Positions 14,690-21,434 of a stretch of 35,899 bases of DNA are shown here, in pieces. Below the pieces are notes generated by a model. That model was not told the DNA's origin. It was given only the letters and a program-made list of their open reading frames with translations, and searched no databases. The position numbers and the translations under genes are program-made. This DNA is from JAEZFI01 sp044508215 (GTDB lineage: Bacteria; Actinomycetota; Acidimicrobiia; Acidimicrobiales; Microtrichaceae). Position 1 is the first letter of the stretch. Each line of letters opens with the position of its first letter. The stretch is taken from assembly GCA_044508215.1 (NCBI GenBank), contig JBIQID010000016.1:1-35899 (forward strand), written 5' to 3'.

Positions 14690-17410
14690 CTACGCCGTCC
14701 GTGCGAGGAGCAGGCCGACCAGCTGCCGCGACGTCAGCAGCCGCTCGAACGCATGAGCGGGCCGGGGCGGCCCGATGAGGAACCCCTGGGCGCCGTGGCA
14801 CCCGAGGCGTCGCTGCGCGTCGAGCTGCTCGGCCGTCTCGATGCCCTCGGCGATCACGCGGAAGCCGAACGTCTGCGACAGCTGCACCACCGCCGCGACG
14901 ATCGCGTGGTCGTAGGGGTCGTGGCAGATCCCGTTCACGAAGCTGCGGTCGATCTTCACCACGTCGACAGGGAACCGCCGGAGGTGGTTCAGCGACGAGT
15001 AGGCCGTGCCGAAGTCGTCGAGGGCCAGCCCCACACCCCGGTCGCACAGCTCGGTGATGATCGACACCTGGCGGGCGTCGGCCTCCAGCAGCGTGTGCTC
15101 GGTCAGCTCGAGCGTGAGGCGCTGCGGAGCCACCCCGTACCGGTCGAGCGCGTCGGTCACGAGGTCGGCGAACCCGTCGTCGAGCTGCGATGCGGACACG
15201 TTGAGGGCCACCCGGAACGGGGTGCCCAACCGTGACCACCGCGCAGCGGTGCGCACCGTCTCGTCGACCACCCAGGCGCCGATGGGGCGGGCGAGGCCGG
15301 TCTCCTCGGCGACGTCGAGGAACGCGCCCGGCGACAGGAGGTGCCCGTCGGGGTGGTGCAGCCGCAGCAGCGCTTCGGCGGAGAGGGGATCGTCGTCGAA
15401 GTTCGGGTGCACCGGCTGGAAGTAGAGCTCGAACCAGCCTTCGGCCAGCGCGTCGCGCAGCAGGTGCTCGGTCTGGAAGCGACGGCGCGCCACGTCGCTG
15501 AGCTCGTGCCCGAACCACTCGACGCGCCCCGATCCGGATCGCTTGGCGCGACGCCGGGCCGCATCTGCCTGGCGGAGCACGAGGTCGCCGTCGGCGACGC
15601 CCTCGGGCGCCGTCACCACGCCGATGCTGACCGATGGCACGACGCGCTCATCGGTGGGGGCGCGCCAAGGGAGCGCCACGACCTCGCTGACCCGCGTGGC
15701 CAGGTCCATGACCTGGTCGGGGTCGACGAGGTCGACGAGCACCACCACGAACTCGTCGCCGCCCCAGCGGCCCACGAGGTCGTCCGCCCGGATGACCCGG
15801 CGGATCCGCCGTGCGATCTCCTCGAGCAGTGCGTCGCCGACGGTGTGCCCCAGCGACTCGTTCACCCGGCCGAAGCGGTCGACGTCGATCGACAGGATCG
15901 AGACGACCGTGCCGTGCTCGGCCATCTCGGCGAGCACCGAACGGAGCCGTGACCGGTTCATGAGCCCGGTGAGCTCGTCCAGCTCGGATCGCTGCGTGAG
16001 GTCGCGGAGGTCGATCAGCGCCTGCTCCAGCTCGCGGGTGCGGGCGTCGACCAGCTCCTCGAGCGACGACACACGGTCACCCAGCTCCTCTTCGACGAGG
16101 TGTTCCGGCAGCTCCACGTGGTCCGGGACGATCGGTACGAGCTCCGCCGACCTGGGGCGCGGCTGGAGGTCCTCGGGGGGCGCCTCGAGGCCGCTCGGGA
16201 GGCTCAGGGGACCGATGGCGGCACTGCCGGCGAACGGGCTCACGACGGACCGTTCCTCACCCTCGGAGAACGCCTCGACCGGCGGCACCTCCGTGCCGGC
16301 GAGCGGCTCGTCGACGGCCTCCCGGCGGTCCGCTGCGCGGGCGGTCCGCACGAGGAAGCCGGCCTCCAATCGGCGGCACTCCACCAGGTGGTCGTACGCG
16401 TCGGCGAGGCGGCCGTCCTCGCGGTCCAGCTCGGCGAGCAGCTCGTGCGCCCGAGCCATGCGCCGTTCACCGCCCAGCGGGTTCACGAGGCACTCGGTGA
16501 GCGCCTCCCGCCCGGCCGTGCGGAGGCCCGCAGCCAGGCGGGCCTCGCCGAGGCCGCCCAGGACCTCGCAGCGCAGCTCCGGAGGGCTCGCGACGGGGAG
16601 GGAGCGCACCAGCGTCTCGTACCCGTCGAGCGCCTCGTCCACGTCGCCCGCCGCCAGGTGCACCATCGCCCCCACCCACCGGCACACGATCGGCGGTGAC
16701 GGAGCCCGATCGCACAGCACCTCGCTCCGCCGAGCGTAGATGCTCGCGACCTCCACATCACCGGATGAGAGGTGCAGTGCCGCCAGCACGGCGGTGAGCG
16801 ACGCCTCACGCGCCGCACGCTCCGGTCCGCTCCGGGCGGCCGGCAGCAGCGCCTCGATCGCACGGGAGACCGCGGGGCCGGCGATGACGCTGTTCACCCC
16901 GATCGTGAGCGAGAGCGCAGCCCCGTCGAAGCGGTGGTCGGACCCTCCGCTGACCACCTCGGCCAGGAGCGAGACCAAGGTGAGGAGCCCGTCATCGACC
17001 CGTCCGGCGCTGATGTCGAGCCACGCCACCCGGCGGGAGACCGCGCTGAGGCGCTCCCACGAGTCGTCGATCGGGAGCAGCCCGAGCAGCCGGCGCTGGA
17101 GGAGGCGCGCCTCGCGCTCTCCGTCGGGATCGCCGAGCCTGCGACGTGCACTGGCGAGCCCCGACGCCAGCTCCACAGCCACCGGGAGGTGGGATCCGGA
17201 CGGCGGGTCACGCACCAGCTCGCTCGCCGCGGCGAACACCTCGTCGGCCCGCTCGGGGGCGTCCGCGAGGAGGGCTCTGCCGTAGCGAAGGCTCAGCTCG
17301 AGGAAGTCGTCGATCCCTCGGAGGGGGTCACGCTGTGCCCTGTGGTAGCGGGTCTCGAGGTCGCGGAGGGAGTCAGGTTCCCGCACCGCCCCACCTCGAA
17401 GAACCGACAC
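14690..17410 (-). CDS. TPR-like N-terminus plus GGDEF-EAL cyclic-di-GMP protein
   Basis: A 906-residue cytoplasmic protein without membrane spans. Residues 1 to about 360 are helical and repeat-like (TPR-type: e.g. ALHLSSGDVEVASIYARRSEVL, VHLAAGDVDEALDGYETLV). A Pro/Ser-rich linker and a short coiled coil (ELVDARTRELEQALIDLRDL) follow. The GGDEF domain (GRWGGDEF near 548) has an intact active site and an RADD I-site five residues before it. The EAL domain has AEALLRLHH (near 678), LDDFGTAYSS and AEGIETAEQ, so both activities could be present. Start GTG 17410 is tentative; GTG 17386, behind GAGGTGGG, is an alternative. The polymerase gene follows after three bases. Confidence 0.88.
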   Translation of the reverse strand: MSVLRGGAVREPDSLRDLETRYHRAQRDPLRGIDDFLELSLRYGRALLADAPERADEVFAAASELVRDPPSGSHLPVAVELASGLASARRRLGDPDGEREARLLQRRLLGLLPIDDSWERLSAVSRRVAWLDISAGRVDDGLLTLVSLLAEVVSGGSDHRFDGAALSLTIGVNSVIAGPAVSRAIEALLPAARSGPERAAREASLTAVLAALHLSSGDVEVASIYARRSEVLCDRAPSPPIVCRWVGAMVHLAAGDVDEALDGYETLVRSLPVASPPELRCEVLGGLGEARLAAGLRTAGREALTECLVNPLGGERRMARAHELLAELDREDGRLADAYDHLVECRRLEAGFLVRTARAADRREAVDEPLAGTEVPPVEAFSEGEERSVVSPFAGSAAIGPLSLPSGLEAPPEDLQPRPRSAELVPIVPDHVELPEHLVEEELGDRVSSLEELVDARTRELEQALIDLRDLTQRSELDELTGLMNRSRLRSVLAEMAEHGTVVSILSIDVDRFGRVNESLGHTVGDALLEEIARRIRRVIRADDLVGRWGGDEFVVVLVDLVDPDQVMDLATRVSEVVALPWRAPTDERVVPSVSIGVVTAPEGVADGDLVLRQADAARRRAKRSGSGRVEWFGHELSDVARRRFQTEHLLRDALAEGWFELYFQPVHPNFDDDPLSAEALLRLHHPDGHLLSPGAFLDVAEETGLARPIGAWVVDETVRTAARWSRLGTPFRVALNVSASQLDDGFADLVTDALDRYGVAPQRLTLELTEHTLLEADARQVSIITELCDRGVGLALDDFGTAYSSLNHLRRFPVDVVKIDRSFVNGICHDPYDHAIVAAVVQLSQTFGFRVIAEGIETAEQLDAQRRLGCHGAQGFLIGPPRPAHAFERLLTSRQLVGLLLARTA

Positions 17411-17471
17411 GTCGCACGACGGGAGCGTATCGACGCGCCTTCCGCCGGCCGGGGATGGTCGGCGCTCCGGA

Positions 17472-18287
17472 TCAGGCCGAAGGAGGCATCCAGTGCCCTG
17501 CGTTCACCGGCAGCGCGGCGCCGGTGACGCACTTCGCGAGCGGCGATGCGAAGAACACGACGGCACCCGCGATCTCCGACGAGTGCGGCAGGTAGCCGAG
17601 TGCGGTCTCGGCCGCCCGCTCCGCGTAGACGTCCTCCCAGGTCACGCCTTCGCCCCGCTCGGCCGCCTGCATCTCGAAGTAGATCTTCACGTTGTCGCCC
17701 CAGATGTAGCCGGGGTGCACCGCGTTGACCCTGATGTTGTCGGCGCCCAGCTCGAGCGCCAGCGTCTTGGTCACGGCGGCCAGAGCGGCCTTCGACGCGG
17801 CGTACGAGCCGTGGCCCGCCTCGAGGTGGTGCACCGACATCGTGTTCACCATCACGACCCTCGCGTCGCCCCGGTCTCGCCCGGCGGCCCGGAGCGCCGG
17901 CAGCATGGCCTGGGTCATCCGGAGGGTGCCGAAGTAGTTGACGTCCAGCGGGCGCTGCCACTTGGACAGGTCGGCATCGGCGAACGGCTCGATGCGCCCT
18001 GCGTGGAAGGCACTGTTCACCAGCACGTCGACCGAGCCACCGAAGTGCTCGTCCACGGCTGCCGCCACACGGCTGCAGTCCTCGGCCTTCGTCACGTCGG
18101 CCTGGACGGAGATCGCCCGGCGCCCCAGGTCCTCGACCTCGCGGGCGACCGCCGGCATGTGGCGATCGCTGCGTCCCACCAGCAGGAGGTCGGCACCTTC
18201 GCGCGCCAGGGCGAGCGTGATGTCGCGCCCCATGCCCGGGCCGATCCCGGTGACCACCGCGGTGCGTCCGTCCAACATGGCCGTCAT
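17472..18287 (-). CDS. Short-chain dehydrogenase/reductase
   Basis: A 271-residue SDR with TGIGPGMG near residue 15 (dinucleotide loop), VGRSD after strand 2 (NADP or NAD site), NSAF in place of the usual NNAG, NTMSVHH (catalytic Ser region), YAASK, and VHPGYIWG. It is the second gene behind the acyl-CoA dehydrogenase, 43 bases downstream, with GGAGGAG before ATG 18287. The pair therefore probably answers to the KstR-type box at 19573. A role with a CoA-bound hydroxy intermediate, probably steroid-derived, is inferred from this. Substrate not known. Confidence 0.83.
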   Translation of the reverse strand: MTAMLDGRTAVVTGIGPGMGRDITLALAREGADLLLVGRSDRHMPAVAREVEDLGRRAISVQADVTKAEDCSRVAAAVDEHFGGSVDVLVNSAFHAGRIEPFADADLSKWQRPLDVNYFGTLRMTQAMLPALRAAGRDRGDARVVMVNTMSVHHLEAGHGSYAASKAALAAVTKTLALELGADNIRVNAVHPGYIWGDNVKIYFEMQAAERGEGVTWEDVYAERAAETALGYLPHSSEIAGAVVFFASPLAKCVTGAALPVNAGHWMPPSA

Positions 18288-18330
18288 CCCCACTCCTCCC
18301 TGGCCCGACGAGCCGGCAGCCGCTGCGGGC

Positions 18331-19560
18331 TCAGCCCTTCGGGACGTCCTTCCATGCGATCTCCGCGTCCGCCCTCGGCTCGCGGGGCAGGCCGAGCGAC
18401 TGCTCGGCGAGGTTGTTGCGGTGGACCTCCTCGGTGCCGCCACCGATCCGTGAGGCGAACTGGTTCAGGCACTGGTACTGCCAGAAGCCGCCGCCCTCGG
18501 CGTCGTCCCACAACATCCCCTCCGCACCGAGGAGGTCGACCGCCAGCGTCACGCGGTGGGCGAGCGAGCGGGTGAAGAGGTTCTTGAGCAGCGAGCCGTG
18601 CACCGCCACCTCGCGGCGCCCGGTCATGACCGCTGTCTGCATCCGCATCTGCAGGAAGCGCAGGAGCTGCTCGTTCGTCCAGACCCGGGCCAGCTCCTGG
18701 CGCACCTGCGGATCGGCGGTCCGGCCCATCCGCTCGGCGGTGGACCGCACGGCGACGAACGTGGTCGCCTGCCCGGCCCCCGAGATCATCGAGCTCTCGT
18801 TCCGGAGGGTGGTGCGCGCCACGTTCCAACCGCCGTGGACCTCACCCACCACGTGGCCGAGGGGGATGCGGACCTCGTCGAGGAACACCTCGTTGAAGTG
18901 GGCGACGCCCTGGGCCTGCACGAGCGGGCGGACCTCGATGCCGGGGCTCGACATCTCCACGATGAAGAACGTGATGCCCTCGTGCTTGGGGACGTCCGGG
19001 TCGGTCCGGGCCAACAGGATGCCGAAGTCCGCGTGCTGCGCCTGGCTCGTCCAGACCTTCTGGCCGGTCACCACGAACTCGTCGCCGTCGCGCACCGCCC
19101 GGCAACCGAGCGCAGCGAGGTCGCTGCCCGCGCCCGGTTCGCTGAAGAGCTGGCACCAGATGTCGTCCCCGCGCAGGAGGCCCTTCAGGAAGCGGTCCTG
19201 CTGCTCGGGCGTGCCGTGCTGCATGAGCGTGGGTCCCACGAGGGCCTGCGCCGCAGTGAGGAAGCCGCTCGTGGCGTCGTACCGGGCGAGCTCCTGGTTG
19301 AAGATGACCTGCTGCGCCGGGCTCCCCCCGCGCCCACCGAAGCGCTCCGGCCAGGTGATGCCCGCCCAGCCGTTGTCGTAGAGGGTCCGCTGCCACTCCT
19401 GGCACCGCCGGCGGAAGTCGGCCGCCACCGCTGGGTCGGTCGAGGCGCCGTTGCGGGACCAGTCGCTCTCGTCACCCCGCTTCAGCACCGCGTGGGCGTC
19501 GAGGAAGGTCCGCACCTCGGCACGGAACGCCGCGTGCTGCGGGGAGTCGGCCATGTCCAC
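18331..19560 (-). CDS. Acyl-CoA dehydrogenase
   Basis: A 409-residue acyl-CoA dehydrogenase. Seen in order: ITWPERFGGRG, WCQLFSEPGAGSDLA, VVTGQKVWTSQAQHAD, QGVAHFNEVFLDEV and IGGGTEEVHRNNLAEQSLGLP. The MCAD-type Glu is replaced (GGG), as in other actinobacterial FadE proteins of steroid and side-chain pathways. The start is taken as GTG 19560, since TAGGAT (plus coordinates 19569-19574) lies eight bases before it; ATG 19554 is the alternative. The -10 overlaps a perfect KstR consensus, which suggests control by a KstR-like repressor and a substrate from cholesterol side-chain or ring A/B degradation. I cannot say which FadE it corresponds to. Confidence 0.85.
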   Translation of the reverse strand: MDMADSPQHAAFRAEVRTFLDAHAVLKRGDESDWSRNGASTDPAVAADFRRRCQEWQRTLYDNGWAGITWPERFGGRGGSPAQQVIFNQELARYDATSGFLTAAQALVGPTLMQHGTPEQQDRFLKGLLRGDDIWCQLFSEPGAGSDLAALGCRAVRDGDEFVVTGQKVWTSQAQHADFGILLARTDPDVPKHEGITFFIVEMSSPGIEVRPLVQAQGVAHFNEVFLDEVRIPLGHVVGEVHGGWNVARTTLRNESSMISGAGQATTFVAVRSTAERMGRTADPQVRQELARVWTNEQLLRFLQMRMQTAVMTGRREVAVHGSLLKNLFTRSLAHRVTLAVDLLGAEGMLWDDAEGGGFWQYQCLNQFASRIGGGTEEVHRNNLAEQSLGLPREPRADAEIAWKDVPKG

Positions 19561-19568
19561 GGGGGGCG

Positions 19569-19586
19569 ATCCTAGAACACGTTCCA
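19569..19586 (-). promoter_or_regulatory. KstR-type operator overlapping the -10 of the acyl-CoA dehydrogenase
   Basis: On the plus strand 19573-19586 reads TAGAACACGTTCCA, matching every fixed position of the KstR consensus TNNAACNNGTTNNA known from mycobacteria and rhodococci. On the minus strand its last two bases begin TAGGAT, a -10 hexamer eight bases before GTG 19560. A bound repressor would block this promoter. The divergent DUF2804 gene starts 57 bases away and could share control. Confidence 0.6.
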
Positions 19587-19642
19587 GTTTTCACCTGCTG
19601 CTCGGATGGGCGCGGCGGTCCGTCAGGTCGCAGACTCTCGGG

Positions 19643-20671
19643 ATGGCCACCCACGAGCGAGAGATCACCGAGCCGGTCCGCCTGTGCCTCCCCGACGGTC
19701 GGACCCTCGACCCTGCCGCGCGGGGCTGGTCCCGACTGCCGCTGCACGACGCCAACCTGCACGGGGGCTGGGGCCGCACGAAGCGGTGGGACTACTGGGC
19801 GGTCCTCGCGGGCGACCTGGTCATCGCGGTGACCTACGCGGACGTCGACTACCTCGGCATGGCCACGGTGTGGTGGTACGACATGGCCACCGGGGAGAGC
19901 GGCGGGGTGGACGCGAACGTCCCGTTCGCACGCGGGTTGGAGCTCCCGGACCGCTACGGGACGGCACCGCTCCGCTACTCCGACCGCCGCATCGAGGTCG
20001 AGATCGCCGACACCGACGCCGGCACCACGATCGACGCCACGTGGAAGGAGGCGGACGGGCGCGCCGCCCACCTCTGGGCGGAGATCGACCTGCCACCGGG
20101 CCACGAGGCGCTGCACGTGGTGATCCCGTGGAGCGACCGGACGTTCCAGTACACGGCCAAGCACCAGGCCCGTCCGGCACGTGGCTCGCTCACCCTCGGG
20201 CCCACCGTGCGCCGGTTCGGCGACGACGGCGATGCCTGGGGCGTCCTGGACGTCGGGCGTGGCCGCTGGCCGTACCGGACGAACTGGAACTGGGGCAGCG
20301 GCGCGGGCCGGGCCGAGGACGGAGCCGTCGTCGGGATCCAGATCGGCGCCAAGTGGACCGAGGGCACCGGCCACACCGAGAACGGCGTGGTCGTCGACGG
20401 CCGGCTCGAGAAGATCGGCGCCGAGCTCGTGTGGGACTACAGCTGGTCGGACCCGATGCGCCCGTGGAGGGTCCGGCATCCCGACGGTTCGCTCGACATC
20501 CAGCTCCAGCCGCGCCACGACCGCCACACGAAGGTGGCGGCCGTGGTCATGGGGATGGAGGTCCACCAGGTGTTCGGTCGGTGGTCCGGGCACGTCACCG
20601 GCCCGGACGGCCGGGTCCACCAGCTGGCGGGGGTCCAGGGCTTCGCGGAGGAGTGCCGGGCCCGCTGGTGA
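19643..20671 (+). CDS. DUF2804 family protein
   Basis: A 342-residue soluble protein. It has the DUF2804 features: an N-terminal LPDGRTLDPAARGWSRLPLHD, WGRTKRWDYWAVL, then many beta strands (e.g. ADVDYLGMATVWWYD, VVIPWSDRTFQYTAKHQ, WPYRTNWNWGSG). The fold resembles lipocalin-like or carotenoid-synthase-like beta barrels (as in AttH-type proteins), but no reaction is established for the family. It starts at ATG 19643, with no clear Shine-Dalgarno. It is divergent from the acyl-CoA dehydrogenase gene across the KstR-type box, which suggests but does not prove a lipid- or steroid-linked role. Confidence 0.75.
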   Translation: MATHEREITEPVRLCLPDGRTLDPAARGWSRLPLHDANLHGGWGRTKRWDYWAVLAGDLVIAVTYADVDYLGMATVWWYDMATGESGGVDANVPFARGLELPDRYGTAPLRYSDRRIEVEIADTDAGTTIDATWKEADGRAAHLWAEIDLPPGHEALHVVIPWSDRTFQYTAKHQARPARGSLTLGPTVRRFGDDGDAWGVLDVGRGRWPYRTNWNWGSGAGRAEDGAVVGIQIGAKWTEGTGHTENGVVVDGRLEKIGAELVWDYSWSDPMRPWRVRHPDGSLDIQLQPRHDRHTKVAAVVMGMEVHQVFGRWSGHVTGPDGRVHQLAGVQGFAEECRARW

Positions 20672-20707
20672 GCGGGCCTGGCTCCTCCGCCGCGCCCCGG
20701 CGAGACG

Positions 20708-21220
20708 TCACTCGACGATCGCGCTCCGCGAGCTCATCCGGTGGGCGATCGGCATCGCCGCACAGATGAAGGCGATGATCGAGAAGACGATCATGAACCA
20801 GCCCGTCGACGTGTCGACCCCGAGGTCGGCACGCAGCTCGGAACCGGCGGCGAGGCACAGGATCCCGCCCACCGCGAGCAGCACTGCGGGCAGCGCGGCG
20901 AGCGTCTGCTCACGGCTGGCCCCGGCGAGCAGCAGCAGCAGGCCGCACACCACCGATGCGATGCCGGCGAACGCGCTGTGCGTCGCGCCGAGCAGCTCGG
21001 TGGTCGGTTCCTGGAGGGAGCTGTCGAGACCGGTGCGAACCAGGACGATCGCTCCGATGATCGTCAGCACGGCCCCAGCGATGATCGCCAGGATGCGCCC
21101 TGGGGCGATCTCACGGGCTGACGCGTAGCTCTCCTCGTGGGCGAGCACACGGCCCTGCTCGTCGACCGGCACCGGATCACGACCGGCGACGACTCGTCTG
21201 CGTTCATGGATGGTCGGCAC
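20708..21220 (-). CDS. Four-span integral membrane protein, unknown function
   Basis: A 170-residue protein from GTG 21220, chosen because GGAGGTG lies six bases upstream. A polar N-terminus of about 40 residues (VVAGRDPVPVDEQGRVLAHEES) is followed by four hydrophobic helices (ILAIIAGAVLTIIGAIVLV, AFAGIASVVCGLLLLLAG, ALPAVLLAVGGILCLAAG, GWFMIVFSIIAFICAAMPI). It resembles small DUF4383- or DoxX-like actinobacterial membrane proteins only in layout. It is divergent from rph with a spacer of about 200 bases. Confidence 0.72.
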   Translation of the reverse strand: MPTIHERRRVVAGRDPVPVDEQGRVLAHEESYASAREIAPGRILAIIAGAVLTIIGAIVLVRTGLDSSLQEPTTELLGATHSAFAGIASVVCGLLLLLAGASREQTLAALPAVLLAVGGILCLAAGSELRADLGVDTSTGWFMIVFSIIAFICAAMPIAHRMSSRSAIVE

Positions 21221-21350
21221 GTTGCACCTCCGTTCAGTGGATGGCCGGAGGTACCCACGGAGGGCGCTGAGGAAACGATCGACGCACGAACGAAACGCGA
21301 TCGCGCGATCAGGAGCTCTCCCCGCCGACACCCACGCTACCTGTCGAGGG

Positions 21351-21369
21351 GGGTCTTGCCGCAAGGACC
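21351..21369. promoter_or_regulatory. Rifamycin-associated element (RAE)-like inverted repeat
   Basis: The 19 bases GGGTCTTGCCGCAAGGACC carry the inverted core CTTGC-N-GCAAG. As I recall the RAE consensus found before actinomycete rifamycin-inactivation genes (rph, rox), 16 of 19 positions agree. It is 65 bases before the preferred GTG of rph (21435). It would make expression rifamycin-inducible. Confidence 0.7.
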
Positions 21370-21434
21370 ACATGCGTGCTGACAATTCGCGCTCCGAGCG
21401 GGCCGACCGGCCCGGTCTCGATCCCGGAGGCGAT

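Noticed and set aside
12443..15235. A 930-codon plus-strand open frame over the methyltransferase and polymerase genes
   Set aside because: Composition is biased (Arg, His, Val, Glu, Gly) and no domain can be seen. The minus-strand genes have intact catalytic motifs.
16894..17211. A Ser/Arg-rich minus-strand open frame inside the large GGDEF-EAL gene
   Set aside because: It is an out-of-frame shadow with no motif, and its start and stop correspond to no signal.
21372..21434. Upstream ATG of rph at 21372, giving 21 more residues
   Set aside because: It has no ribosome-binding site, it abuts the RAE-like element, and the added residues do not look like the family. GTG 21435 with GGAGG is preferred, though not proven.
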